From Alcanivorax sp. DP30 (GTDB lineage: Bacteria > Pseudomonadota > Gammaproteobacteria > Pseudomonadales > Alcanivoracaceae): 64,000 nucleotides of DNA. The position numbers were made by a program, and so were the translations under genes. Below the pieces are notes generated by a model that saw only the letters and a program-made list of their open reading frames with translations, made no database searches and had not been told where the DNA came from. Position 1 is the first letter of the stretch. Each line of letters starts with the position of its first letter. Shown here piece after piece: positions 54,747-63,852 of this stretch. The stretch spans positions 62,001 to 126,000 of the forward strand of contig NZ_WTUY01000005.1 in NCBI RefSeq assembly GCF_009882945.1. Direction: 5' to 3'.

Positions 54747-55706
54747 ATGACACGTGAAAACGGTGCTGGCGGCACCAAGCAGATGCCCGACGTGGCCTCC
54801 AACTCCATGGTGGATCACATCCATAGCACCCTGGACTGGGTGGGCATGAGCGAAATCCATCTGCCTGCCCGGGTGAGCGATACCCTGGCCGGTGAGCGCC
54901 CGGTGAGCACCTCTATCCAGGCTTATGTGAACCTGGCGAACCCGGATGCCAAGGGCATCCATATGTCGCGCCTGTTCCTGATGCTGGAAGAAACCTTTGG
55001 GGATCACTCGGTGAGCGCTGGCTCCATCGAGCAGCTGCTGCGTAACTTCCTGGAAACCCATCAGGGGCTCAGTACCCGTGGTTTCGTCCAGCTGGATTTC
55101 GAATACTCCATGCGTCGCCCGGCGCTGAAGAGCAGCTATTCCGGCTGGAAAAGCTACCCGGTCAGCATCAAGGGTACCCTTTGCGAAGAAGGCATGCGCA
55201 TAGAGATGTATGTGGAAGTGCCGTATTCCTCTACCTGTCCGTGTTCTGCGGCCCTGTCTCGTCAGTTGATCCAGGAACAGTTCCGCAAGGACTTTGCCGA
55301 CGGCAAGATTGATGCGGATGCCGTGCATGAATGGCTGGGCACCGAAGAAGGCATTGTGGCAACCCCGCATAGCCAGCGTTCTGTGGCCCAGGTGCGTGTG
55401 TTGCTGGACCACACCGAAGGTGATGCCTTCCCCATTACTGCCCTGATCGATTCCATCGAAGGCGCCCTGAAGACGCCGGTTCAGACCGCAGTGAAGCGGG
55501 TAGATGAGCAGGAATTTGCGCTGCTGAACGGCCAGAACCTGATGTTCTGTGAAGATGCGGCTCGCCGCCTCAAGCAGGCCATTAACCCACAATCCTGCTA
55601 CAAGGATTTCTGGCTGCGAGTGAACCATCTGGAAAGTCTCCACGCCCACAACGCGGTGGCTATTGTCACCAAGGAAGTGGATGGCGGTTACCTGCCGATT
55701 CCGTAA
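54747..55706 (+). CDS. folE2: GTP cyclohydrolase FolE2 (type IB)
   Basis: 319 residues from ATG at 54747. The T-fold motifs are [12 protein letters not shown] near 52, [18 protein letters not shown] with the catalytic cysteine near 167, and [20 protein letters not shown] near the end. It forms dihydroneopterin triphosphate, the entry to folate and queuosine, and can use metals other than zinc; it often replaces FolE under zinc limitation. No clear Zur box is seen; instead a structured leader precedes it. Confidence 0.93.
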   Translation: MTRENGAGGTKQMPDVASNSMVDHIHSTLDWVGMSEIHLPARVSDTLAGERPVSTSIQAYVNLANPDAKGIHMSRLFLMLEETFGDHSVSAGSIEQLLRNFLETHQGLSTRGFVQLDFEYSMRRPALKSSYSGWKSYPVSIKGTLCEEGMRIEMYVEVPYSSTCPCSAALSRQLIQEQFRKDFADGKIDADAVHEWLGTEEGIVATPHSQRSVAQVRVLLDHTEGDAFPITALIDSIEGALKTPVQTAVKRVDEQEFALLNGQNLMFCEDAARRLKQAINPQSCYKDFWLRVNHLESLHAHNAVAIVTKEVDGGYLPIP

Positions 55707-55722
55707 AGTGCAGGTGGATGCG

Positions 55723-55750
55723 AAAAAGGCGGCCAATGGCCGCCTTTTTT
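55723..55750 (+). terminator. Rho-independent terminator after folE2
   Basis: AAAAAGGCGGCCA and TGGCCGCCTTTTTT form an 8-bp GC stem extended by A-T pairs. Its A- and T-tracts allow use on both strands. Confidence 0.85.
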
Positions 55751-55955
55751 GTGTCCGCTGCAGTGCTGGGTGATGTGCTGCGGTTGGCGAATCCATGTCG
55801 CGGCAGGGGATATTGTGACCCTGTGCAACGATTAGCACTATGGTCTCGACTACATTCCCTTTGCTGGTTACTGCACACGCAATGGTAGTTCGATGGACCA
55901 CTGACACCACAAACACAGCATAAAAATAACAATGTAATCCCAGGCAGGGGAGACT

Positions 55956-58586
55956 ATGAGTTCGGGAAGAACGGAGCGCCCGTTATCGGGGCAATTTTAC
56001 CGGCGTGATCTGGTGGTGCGTCTTGATGACTGCGGCCAGTTTCCGCTGACGCTGCTGCTGGCGCCGGCGGGCTCCGGCAAGTCCACCCTGTTGAGTCAGT
56101 GGCAGCAGCAAGTGGGTGATCGGCGAGTTGTGTTCATGGCTATCCAGCCCTCCGATGATGACCCGGTGCGTTTTCTGCGTCGCTTTGCCGAGCAGACCCG
56201 GGCCGTGGTGCCTGCCTTTGATACCTCCTGGTTCATGCCGTTCGATGTGGCCGAGTTGCCTCCTTCTTCCATTGCCGAAGCCCTTCAGGAGGCACTTGAG
56301 CAGGTGTCAGACCCGCTCTATATCGTGTTCGATGATTTTCAGCACATTCACAACAGTGAAACCCTGAAGGTGCTGGATGCCATGTGCGCGCACCCGCCGG
56401 GGGACGTGCATCTGATTATTGCCAGCCGCACTCGGCCATCCCTGAATCTTGCCTCGCTGCGACTGGCGGATGCGCTGCTGGAGCTGGATGCCGGTGCCTT
56501 GCGGGTGAAACGCGAGGAAGTGATCGAGCTGAACCAGCGGCTTGGTGGTGAGCCGCTGGAAGATAGCGCGCTAGATCACCTGATGAGCATCACCGAAGGC
56601 TGGGTGGCCGGCGTCAAGATTGCGCTGATGGGGGCCATCGGTTCCGGTGTGAATACCCTGCATGATTTTCATGCCAGCCAGCCCGAGATCATGGATTACT
56701 TTGGTCATGCAGTGCTCAAGGGGTTGCCGGACTTTGCCCGCAAGCTGTTTCTGGAAAGCAGCCTGTTGCACCACTTCAATGCCGAAATGTGCGATGCGGT
56801 GCTGGAGACCACCCACTCGGCCCAGCTGATGGAAGAACTGGCCCGGCGGGAGTTATTCATTATTCCGGTCCCCGGCCGGCCTGGCTGGTACCGCTACCAT
56901 GCGCTGTTGCGGGAGTGTCTGCAGGCACGAGTGGCCATCGATATGCCCGAGTGTGTAGCGCCATTGCACTGCCGGGCCACCCAATATTTCTTGCGCCAGG
57001 GCGATTTCGAACAGGCCATGTGGCATGCATTGCGTGCCGATGATGTGGACCTGTTACTGGATGCCCTGGCCCGTGCCTTCGATTTCTGGCTGCGCGAAGG
57101 CTATGGCAGCCAGATTCTGGAATGGGCGGAACAGATACCGGATGAAGAGCTGCTGGCGCGGCTGGATCTGGCCGCGCCCCTGATCAGCACGCTCACCCTG
57201 TCGCGCCGTTTCTTTCGTGCCCGCTTCTATCTGGATGCCTACCGGTCGCAGGTCAGTGCGACCTCCCGGAAAGATGACGATGGGCAGCAGATGCTCGAAT
57301 TTCTTGAGTTGCACCTGCAATTCTTTCAGCACGATACGGATTTCATGGAGGGGGCCAATTTATCGCTTTTGATGGAAACCAGCAGTCATCGGGATGTCCG
57401 TGCCTTTTCGCTGGCCATGGTGGCTTACTACCATCTTCAGCACGGGCGCCTGCAATCAGCGCTGGCCTTTTCCACCCAGGCCAGGGAGGTGCTTTTGCAG
57501 TTGGGGCAGAATTTCACTGCCGGCTATGCCGGGCTGGTGACGGCGCTGGCCAATCAACAAATGGGCCATATCGCGGAAGCGGTATCACTGGTGAATCAGC
57601 AGTTTGCGGCGACTCCGCGGGATTGTCCCACCTGGTCGCTGTGGGCCACCGGCATGGTAGTGGTGCTGTATGACCAGAACCGTCTGGACGAGGCCCGCCA
57701 ACTCTGTGAAGACCTGCTGCCGGTGGTGTCATCGGCGTCGGCCACCGAAGTGATTTCCACGGTGTATCTCACCCTGTCGCGGCTGCAGCATCATCAGGGC
57801 AGCCGCAAGAACTCCACACGCATGCTGGAAAAACTGCACAGTATCCTGCAGCTGGGCAACTACGAGCGCTTTCTCAACGAAGCGGTACTGGAGATGGTGC
57901 GCCAGGCCTATGTGAATGGTGAGTGGGCCCGGCTGGACGATATCGCCGAGCGTTTTCGGTTGCAGGAATGGGTAGAGGAAAATCTGGAGAAAACCACAGC
58001 GGATTACAGCCAGAGCTGGGAACGGCTGGGCCTGGCGGCAGTGTACTGGCTGATGGCCGCGGGCCGCGCCGAGGCTGCCAACAAGGCGCTGGCATTGCTG
58101 CGCAGCGTGGTTAACCGCGCGGGTATCCGCAGCCGCGGCGCCATCATGGACGCCAACCTGGTGGTGCTGGCCGGCCGGCAGAATAGTGACGCTGAACTGG
58201 CCCGGCAGCTTGATGCCCTGATTACCCGCTACGGCGTCATGAATATCAACCGCTCGGTGTTCGACGGCGCGCCAGGGTTGAGTGCCATGATGAGTGATCT
58301 GTGGCGGCGCGGTGTCCTAATGCTGCCGGATTTCTACACGGAGCTGTTTGCCGGCATTTTCAGTCAGGCGCCGGAACAGGCTGCGCTGGACGTGGATCCC
58401 GCCTCCGTACTCACCCCGAAAGAGTTGGAGATTTTCACGTTGCTGCAAAACGGTCTTAGCAACGCAAAGATCAGCGAGCACACTGGCGTCTCTGTGACGA
58501 CCACCAAGTGGCACCTGAAGAATATCTACAGCAAGCTGGGTGTCTCCAACCGCACCGAAGCCGCCCTGCGCGCCACACCAAGATAA
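55956..58586 (+). CDS. MalT/AlkS-type ATP-dependent LuxR regulator
   Basis: 876 residues. STAND ATPase domain with Walker [13 protein letters not shown] near 37-48 and Walker B-like YIVFDDFQHI near 125; a long TPR-like helical region (about 350-780); and a LuxR HTH at about 812-874 (LTPKELEIFTLLQNGLSNAKI). Length and layout match MalT and the alkane regulator AlkS. No alkane hydroxylase is encoded nearby, so the target is unknown; the heme peroxidase downstream is one candidate. Confidence 0.88.
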   Translation: MSSGRTERPLSGQFYRRDLVVRLDDCGQFPLTLLLAPAGSGKSTLLSQWQQQVGDRRVVFMAIQPSDDDPVRFLRRFAEQTRAVVPAFDTSWFMPFDVAELPPSSIAEALQEALEQVSDPLYIVFDDFQHIHNSETLKVLDAMCAHPPGDVHLIIASRTRPSLNLASLRLADALLELDAGALRVKREEVIELNQRLGGEPLEDSALDHLMSITEGWVAGVKIALMGAIGSGVNTLHDFHASQPEIMDYFGHAVLKGLPDFARKLFLESSLLHHFNAEMCDAVLETTHSAQLMEELARRELFIIPVPGRPGWYRYHALLRECLQARVAIDMPECVAPLHCRATQYFLRQGDFEQAMWHALRADDVDLLLDALARAFDFWLREGYGSQILEWAEQIPDEELLARLDLAAPLISTLTLSRRFFRARFYLDAYRSQVSATSRKDDDGQQMLEFLELHLQFFQHDTDFMEGANLSLLMETSSHRDVRAFSLAMVAYYHLQHGRLQSALAFSTQAREVLLQLGQNFTAGYAGLVTALANQQMGHIAEAVSLVNQQFAATPRDCPTWSLWATGMVVVLYDQNRLDEARQLCEDLLPVVSSASATEVISTVYLTLSRLQHHQGSRKNSTRMLEKLHSILQLGNYERFLNEAVLEMVRQAYVNGEWARLDDIAERFRLQEWVEENLEKTTADYSQSWERLGLAAVYWLMAAGRAEAANKALALLRSVVNRAGIRSRGAIMDANLVVLAGRQNSDAELARQLDALITRYGVMNINRSVFDGAPGLSAMMSDLWRRGVLMLPDFYTELFAGIFSQAPEQAALDVDPASVLTPKELEIFTLLQNGLSNAKISEHTGVSVTTTKWHLKNIYSKLGVSNRTEAALRATPR

Positions 58587-58588
58587 AA

Positions 58589-58730
58589 AGCTACAAGCTG
58601 CAAGGCGCGAATGAGGTTGTTGTTTGCTGCCATGCAGTGCCCGCGCTTCGGCGTATCCCCGTGGGCACGGCCAACAAGATTGGCAGGGCCGGTCCCGCGC
58701 CTTGTAGCTTGCAGCTTGATGCTTGTAGCT
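58589..58730. repeat. Heptamer inverted-repeat element (AGCTACA family) before the peroxidase
   Basis: Left arm 58589-58607: AGCTACA, AGCTGCA plus AGGCG, three bases after the regulator stop. Right arm 58698-58730 on the opposite strand: AGCTACA, AGCATCA, AGCTGCA, AGCTACA plus AGGCG, exactly 33 nt. The 90-nt loop has no gene. A separate C/G-rich palindrome (about 58777-58800, ACCCCCTCC/GGAGGGGGT) follows. Confidence 0.88.
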
Positions 58731-58875
58731 ACGCTCAAACCTTGAACCGGTTCTCGATTTGCCCCTTCCCCCCGGCACCCCCTCCCGGAGGAGGGGGTGG
58801 GTAGGGCGGTCCCGTTGCTAGAGTCCTGCCGTTGTCTGGAATTACCCCCGATAAAAACAACGACGGAGACTACAC

Positions 58876-61623
58876 ATGGCTATGTCCCCCTGGGTCACCT
58901 GGCCGGCCCTTACCAAATTCGGCTCGCTGGGCGTGATGGTTGCACTGCTGGTGCTGGCCGCCGAGCGACAGGAACTGCTCGATAACAACATGTTCGACAC
59001 GGAAGACTGGCAGGAGAAGAATGCCGATATCGTCTGTGATGAACGCAGTCTGACGGCCCGTACCGAAGACGGTACCTGTAATATCCTGGAGAACCCTGCA
59101 GAGGGTTCCGTGCATGTGAATTTTGGCCGCAACGTGGATCCTTCTGCGGTCTATGCAGAATCCAACAGCGGCAACCTGCTGACTCCCAACCCACGGGAAG
59201 TCAGTAACCTGATCATGTCTCGCGGCGGCGACTTCAAGCCCGCCACCACCCTGAACTTTATCGCCACTTCCTGGATTCAGTTCATGGTTCACGACTGGTT
59301 CGATCACGGCCCGCGCACCGATGCGGATCCCATCGAATTCCCGCTACCCGCCGGTGACGTGCTCGGCGGCGGTACCATGTCCGTACAGCGTACCCGTCCG
59401 GACCCCAGTTTCAGCGGCGAAGAAGGTATCCTCACCTACGAAAACGTGAACACCCACTGGTGGGACGGTTCGCAGCTGTATGGCAGCAGCAAGGAGAAGA
59501 ACGATGAAGTGCGTTCTTTCGTGGATGGCAAGCTGAAAGTGGATGGCGATGGCCGCCTGCCCACTGAGTTCTTCAGTGGCAAGCCCATTACCGGCTTCAA
59601 CGAGAACTGGTGGGTGGGGCTGAGCATGCTGCATCACCTGTTCACCCTGGAGCACAACGCCATTGCTGATATGCTCAAGGCCAACAATCCGGGCAAGTCA
59701 GATCAGTGGTACTTCGACAAGGCGCGGCTGATCAATTCTGCCCTCATGGCCAAGATCCACACCGTGGAATGGACCCCGGCGATTCTCGCTAACCCGGTAC
59801 TGGAGCGGGCCATGTACGCCAACTGGTGGGGCCTGGGTGGTGATCGCGACAAGCGCGACAAATATCAGAACGACCTGGATACCCTCAACAATAACCTTGG
59901 TGAAATTGGCGGCCTGTTGAGTCTGGTGGGCATCAACAATGATCTGGGCGATGCGCCTACCGGTTCACTGGAACATGCCCTGGCCGGTCTGGTGGGTTCC
60001 CGCACCCCGAACAACAATGGCGTTCCGTACACGCTCACCGAGGAATTCGTTTCTGTTTATCGCATGCACCCGCTGCTGCGTGACGAGATCAAGGTGTACG
60101 ACATCGGTTCCAATGTGGTGGATGAATCCATTGCCCTGGAAGACACCCGCAACGGCGATGCCGAAGACCTGCTGGGTGATCTGGGTCAGGACCGCCTGTG
60201 GTACTCCTTCGGTATCACCCACCCCGGTGCGCTCACACTGAACAACTACCCGGATTTCCTGCGCAACCTGTCCATGCCGCTGATAGGCGACATCGACATG
60301 GCCGCCATCGATATCCTGCGTGACCGTGAGCGTGGCGTGCCGCGTTACAACGAATTCCGTCGCCAGATCGGTCTCAAACCGCTCACCAGCTTCGAACAGC
60401 TGACCAGCGATCCTCAACTGCTGGCGGACCTGAAGGCGCTGTACAACAACGACATCGAACTGGTGGACACCCTGGTCGGGCAGCTCGGAGAAGAGACCCG
60501 TCCGGAAGGCTTCGGTTTTGGCGAGACCTCCTTCCAGATCTTTATTCTCAACGCCTCCCGTCGTCTGATGACCGACCGCTTCTTCACCACCGATTACACC
60601 GACGAGGTGTATACCGCTGCCGGTATCGACTGGGTGGAAGAGAACACTATGGTTGACGTAATCCGTCGTCACTTCCCCAACCTGGCCACCAGCCTGGTAG
60701 GCATGGATAACGCCTTCAAACCCTGGGGCCTGAACATGCCTGGGGAATATCAGGATTGGGATGCGCAAACCAAACAGAATCATCTGTGGGTGAACGGGGC
60801 CCTGCGTACCAGCTATGCGGATGATGAAGTGCCGGGCATTGAGCCCATTGATATCGGTGGGCTGATCAACGCGGTTCTGTGGAAAAAAGTTCAGGACGTA
60901 ACTGATGTGGCGCCTCCCGGCTATAGCAAGCCGATCCACCCCCGTGGTGCCCTGGCCAAGGTGAAGTTCGTGCCCAGCGCTGGCCATGACTTTACCGGCC
61001 TGTTCCAGGGGGCAGATCACGGCCTGCTGCGCCTGTCCGTCACCGGCGATCCGTCCGACCGTGGCTTTGCCCCGGGGCTGGCGCTGAAGCTGTTTGTGGA
61101 TGGCAAGCGTTCCGAAAACGTCTCTGCGCTCTATACCCTCAGCGGCCAGGGCAGCAACCACAACATCTTCGCCAACGAACTGTCCAACTATGTTCAGGCC
61201 GAAGTGAATGAAACCCTGGGTACCACCACCCTGTTCTCACTGGTGTCCCGGAAACCGACCCTGCTGGTCATGAGCGACATGGCCAAGGTAAACCAGGATG
61301 GCTCCACTGTGGGCAGCCCAAAGACCCCGTCGCAGATCTACTTCGTGCCCAACAGCACCCTGAAGAATAGCACCAGCACCGGCGCACATGACTTCCGTGA
61401 CGACCTCACCGCCATTCCCGCAGGCACCAACGTCTACGATGTCTACGGCACCACCCAGAGCATCAGAACCTCCATCTGGCCCTGGGTTACCGAGCGCTAC
61501 GCCCGTGACCGTCGTAACAGCGCGGTGAAAATTGGCGAATTGGTGACAGATTCCGAATTCACCCTGTCCCAGTTCGGTGATACCGGCATCTTCTTCAAGC
61601 ACCAGCGGTACGAAGATCGCTAA
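58876..61623 (+). CDS. Animal-type heme peroxidase (peroxinectin / alpha-dioxygenase-like)
   Basis: 915 residues. The distal-heme motif is WIQFMVHDWFDHG near 134-146; HHLFTLEHNAIADML lies near 253; the proximal histidine lies in FVSVYRMHPLLRDE near 395. These match peroxinectins and fatty-acid alpha-dioxygenases. About 150 C-terminal residues beyond the domain are unassigned. A hydrophobic stretch at residues 17-33 may serve for export or membrane attachment. It could oxidise halides or fatty acids; which is unknown. A strong terminator follows. Confidence 0.88.
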   Translation: MAMSPWVTWPALTKFGSLGVMVALLVLAAERQELLDNNMFDTEDWQEKNADIVCDERSLTARTEDGTCNILENPAEGSVHVNFGRNVDPSAVYAESNSGNLLTPNPREVSNLIMSRGGDFKPATTLNFIATSWIQFMVHDWFDHGPRTDADPIEFPLPAGDVLGGGTMSVQRTRPDPSFSGEEGILTYENVNTHWWDGSQLYGSSKEKNDEVRSFVDGKLKVDGDGRLPTEFFSGKPITGFNENWWVGLSMLHHLFTLEHNAIADMLKANNPGKSDQWYFDKARLINSALMAKIHTVEWTPAILANPVLERAMYANWWGLGGDRDKRDKYQNDLDTLNNNLGEIGGLLSLVGINNDLGDAPTGSLEHALAGLVGSRTPNNNGVPYTLTEEFVSVYRMHPLLRDEIKVYDIGSNVVDESIALEDTRNGDAEDLLGDLGQDRLWYSFGITHPGALTLNNYPDFLRNLSMPLIGDIDMAAIDILRDRERGVPRYNEFRRQIGLKPLTSFEQLTSDPQLLADLKALYNNDIELVDTLVGQLGEETRPEGFGFGETSFQIFILNASRRLMTDRFFTTDYTDEVYTAAGIDWVEENTMVDVIRRHFPNLATSLVGMDNAFKPWGLNMPGEYQDWDAQTKQNHLWVNGALRTSYADDEVPGIEPIDIGGLINAVLWKKVQDVTDVAPPGYSKPIHPRGALAKVKFVPSAGHDFTGLFQGADHGLLRLSVTGDPSDRGFAPGLALKLFVDGKRSENVSALYTLSGQGSNHNIFANELSNYVQAEVNETLGTTTLFSLVSRKPTLLVMSDMAKVNQDGSTVGSPKTPSQIYFVPNSTLKNSTSTGAHDFRDDLTAIPAGTNVYDVYGTTQSIRTSIWPWVTERYARDRRNSAVKIGELVTDSEFTLSQFGDTGIFFKHQRYEDR

Positions 61624-61670
61624 GCGGTAAAACAATCAACCTCGGGAAAGCTGCATTGCAGCTGATTGAT

Positions 61671-61702
61671 GCCCGGACAGTGAAAGCTGTCCGGGCTTTT
61701 TT
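61671..61702 (+). terminator. Rho-independent terminator after the heme peroxidase
   Basis: GCCCGGACAG pairs with CTGTCCGGGC around a short loop, followed by six Ts. Confidence 0.9.
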
Positions 61703-61998
61703 ATGGGAGAACTACTGCTGAATATGCCGTGCTCAACGGTCGGCATCCAAATTTTGTAAGAGATGGCTTACAGAAAATGCTAAACGATTGATATAAAGTA
61801 ATTTTGTTCTTCGCGAAGATGAGAGCATTGCGGGAATGTCACAGGAAATAACCCGCTTCGTCGAGTTTTTTCAGACTGGAATGATTGCTAAATTTCTGAT
61901 AAGTGCATGATTGTTTGAGGATTTTCTGTTTCCGAGTATGGCTGGCTCTCAGAGTTATGTCGAAAAAAGATATGTCGAACGATTCGACTGAATACGCT
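61703..61998. other. Non-coding AT-rich gap before the cassette array
   Basis: This stretch separates the peroxidase terminator from the first cassette boundary. It holds no intI gene on either strand. A TTGATA...AAAGTAATT promoter-like stretch lies around 61786-61805. An attI or decayed attC site might lie just before 61999 but I cannot identify one. Confidence 0.5.
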
Positions 61999-62019
61999 GT
62001 TAAATGTGTAGAAAGACCA

Positions 62020-62337
62020 ATGTCTGAGATAGCTAAAACCCCTGAGCCACCATATTACGCGGTTATATTCAGCAGCCACCGTACAGAAGGAGACGATGGT
62101 TACGGTGAAATGGCAGATCGTATGGTTGAGTTGGCGGCGCAGCAGCCAGGCTTTCTTGGCTTTGAGTCTGCAAGAGAGGGGCTGGGGGTTACGGTGTCGT
62201 ATTGGGAAAGCCTTGAGGCCATCGCTAGCTGGAAAAGTAACTCCGAGCATTGTGAAGCCCAGAGGTTGGGACATAAAAAGTGGTACTCGGAGTTTCGGGT
62301 TCGTGTGGCTAAAGTGGAACACGAGTATGGCATTTAA
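62020..62337 (+). CDS. Antibiotic-biosynthesis monooxygenase-domain (ABM) protein, cassette 1
   Basis: 105 residues from ATG at 62020 (MSEIAKTPEPPYYAVIF). A dimeric ferredoxin-like ABM fold is shown by ADRMVELAAQQPGFLGFESA and VSYWESLEAIASWKSNSEH with the conserved WES. Such small proteins occur widely in cassettes; substrates are mostly unknown. A longer frame from 61957 would cross the GTTAAAT cassette boundary and is not preferred. The stop overlaps attC1. Confidence 0.82.
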   Translation: MSEIAKTPEPPYYAVIFSSHRTEGDDGYGEMADRMVELAAQQPGFLGFESAREGLGVTVSYWESLEAIASWKSNSEHCEAQRLGHKKWYSEFRVRVAKVEHEYGI

Positions 62338-62409
62338 CAAGGCGCGGCAGGCGGATCAAATCTCCGCTCGTTCCTCACTCCAATTTGCCCGCTGCGCGCG
62401 GCGTTATGA
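62332..62409 (+). repeat. attC site 1
   Basis: Starts with ATTTAAC (62332-62338), an RYYYAAC box, and ends with a GTTATGA core (62403). The inside is an imperfect palindrome: GGCAGGCGGATCAAAT facing ATTTGCCCGCTGCG. About 78 bases. The second-strand hairpin is the form recognised by IntI. Over 85% identical by eye to attC2. Confidence 0.9.
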
Positions 62410-62729
62410 ATATGAGTAAACGACCCAACTTCATATATATGGCCGGAATGATCCCTGTTTTCTTCGTGGTGGGCCTTCTGATATTCCTTACGTTCGACAA
62501 CCTGCTATCTAGTAGGGCTGTGTATGGAGACAAGTTTGGGAATGCATATGAGTTTGAGGGGCTTGCTGCAATTTTAGTGAACCTGGGCATATTTGGGCTT
62601 ATAGGTTGGCTGGGCTCTTACTTGGCGTTCCTTGTAAAGCGCAGTCCAAAGCTCATGCGTTTTCATAGGGCTATCGGGGTCGTTAGCGGTGTTTGTATAG
62701 CAGTTGGTCTGTTATATGGGCTTTCATAA
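62406..62729 (+). CDS. Hypothetical three-helix membrane protein, cassette 2
   Basis: 107 residues from ATG at 62406; ATG 62412 (MSKRPNF) is an alternative. Three hydrophobic helices at about 10-30, 55-80 and 88-105. No family recognised. It starts within the core site of attC1, leaving no ribosome-binding space, so expression depends on the previous attC sequence. Confidence 0.75.
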   Translation: MNMSKRPNFIYMAGMIPVFFVVGLLIFLTFDNLLSSRAVYGDKFGNAYEFEGLAAILVNLGIFGLIGWLGSYLAFLVKRSPKLMRFHRAIGVVSGVCIAVGLLYGLS

Positions 62730-62801
62730 CAAGCGGCGGCAGGCGGATCAAATTTACGCTCGTTCCTCGCTCCAATTTGCCCGCTGCGCCGGGCGTTAGG
62801 C
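62724..62801 (+). repeat. attC site 2
   Basis: Runs from TCATAAC (62724-62730) to GTTAGGC (62795-62801). The interior matches attC1 closely, including CGCTCGTTCCTC and CCAATTTGCCCGCTGCG. Near-identity between attC1 and attC2 suggests cassettes drawn from the same host array. Confidence 0.9.
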
Positions 62802-62807
62802 TGATAT

Positions 62808-63182
62808 ATGGCTCTAAACGATCTCTACAATAATTTCAGGGCTGAGTTTCCCGAAATAACACGATTAACTGACCTAGTGCATATCCAGGAGTGGGATTCA
62901 GTCGATCCTGAAATGGCATTTAGTTGGTTCGAAAGTTTAGCGAGAGTCATAAACCAGGAAATGAGCAAGGGTGTCTCTGTAAAGCCGTACATTCCGGTTT
63001 TCGAGTTTTTGCGAAAAGGCTTCATGCTTGGGAATGACGATGAAAAGAAATGTATTGATGTTTCTTTTGTCGAGAATCTCTTCTGGGATGTTGATAAAGA
63101 GAAGAGGGCTAGCTACTGGAGGGTTTTTCCCGATGTACTTAAGGGGCTGTATGTTTCATTTCATGGCAGAGAGCCAGCCTAA
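62808..63182 (+). CDS. Hypothetical soluble protein, cassette 3
   Basis: 124 residues, mostly helical and acidic, with repeated Phe/Trp (QEWDSVDPEMAFSWFESLAR). No membrane segment or catalytic motif. I do not recognise the family; it looks like a small cytosolic immunity- or SMI1-like protein, which is only a guess. The stop falls inside attC3. Confidence 0.7.
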   Translation: MALNDLYNNFRAEFPEITRLTDLVHIQEWDSVDPEMAFSWFESLARVINQEMSKGVSVKPYIPVFEFLRKGFMLGNDDEKKCIDVSFVENLFWDVDKEKRASYWRVFPDVLKGLYVSFHGREPA

Positions 63183-63245
63183 CAAGAAACTGCAGCGGAT
63201 CAAATTTCGCTGCACTCAATTAGTCCGCTGAGTTTGGCGTTAAGG
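63177..63245 (+). repeat. attC site 3
   Basis: GCCTAAC (63177-63183) to GTTAAGG (63239-63245), 69 bases. CTGCAGCGGATCAAAT faces ATTAGTCCGCTGAG. Shorter and diverged from the first two, but with the same box layout. Confidence 0.85.
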
Positions 63246-63261
63246 CCTTTTGAGATATTGC

Positions 63262-63744
63262 ATGGATCAAGAAAAGATATATCAAATAGCAATTGATACA
63301 AGAAATTTTGAAATCCAATTATTCTGGCAACGGTCAAATTATTTCTTGGTTTTAAATACTGCAATTGCCGTGGGTTTGTTCTCCGTTAAAGAGCCAGTCT
63401 ATGCGGTAATTCTAGGTGCGTTTGGAGTTGTGACTTCTTTTTTGTGGTTTAGAGTAAATTTGGGCAGCAAATACTGGCAGTCCAGGTGGGAGCATCGCGC
63501 ATCCACAATCGAAAAACAGTTGGGTGCAAATGTAGAACTTTTTTCTGCAAAAAAGCTCGTATTAGACCAAGATGTTCGGCTTTCTCTTATTAACAATAAA
63601 GAATCGGCTCAACTGTCCTTATACAGTTACGGTGTTATGAGCAAACCATCAGTAAGCAAAGCGATGGCAATGTTATCAATTTCATTTATTGGCTTATGGT
63701 CCTGTTTGCTTGGTCTTTCGTTAGGTAAATGGCTATGGCCTTAA
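63262..63744 (+). CDS. Hypothetical membrane protein, cassette 4
   Basis: 160 residues from ATG at 63262 (MDQEKIYQIAID); an in-frame TTG lies upstream. Two adjacent helices (about 27-65), a soluble loop (about 70-125) and a C-terminal helix (about 135-157). Similar small proteins with this RxxNxFxLxxN start (WQRSNYFLVLNTA) occur in other genomes without known function. The stop overlaps attC4. Confidence 0.75.
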   Translation: MDQEKIYQIAIDTRNFEIQLFWQRSNYFLVLNTAIAVGLFSVKEPVYAVILGAFGVVTSFLWFRVNLGSKYWQSRWEHRASTIEKQLGANVELFSAKKLVLDQDVRLSLINNKESAQLSLYSYGVMSKPSVSKAMAMLSISFIGLWSCLLGLSLGKWLWP

Positions 63745-63835
63745 CAAGGCAAGGTATAGGACTGTCAAAAGTGTCACTTAAATTGCTTACGCAATTACGC
63801 GCCACTTCTGCCAGCCCATGCTTGCGACGTTAAAT
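63739..63835 (+). repeat. attC site 4
   Basis: CCTTAAC (63739-63745) to GTTAAAT (63829-63835), 97 bases, longer than the others. GTAATTGCG-type inner pairing is visible (AATTGC/GCAATT). The central part differs, so this cassette probably came from another source. Confidence 0.78.
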
Positions 63836-63852
63836 TCTTTTGTCGGGGTGTT

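Noticed and set aside
55956-58586. Assignment as AlkS itself
   Set aside because: Architecture fits, but no alkB/alkG genes are linked and MalT-type regulators share the same layout.
61703-61998. Integron integrase gene or attI
   Set aside because: No reading frame with tyrosine-recombinase motifs exists on either strand, and no attI layout could be recognised.
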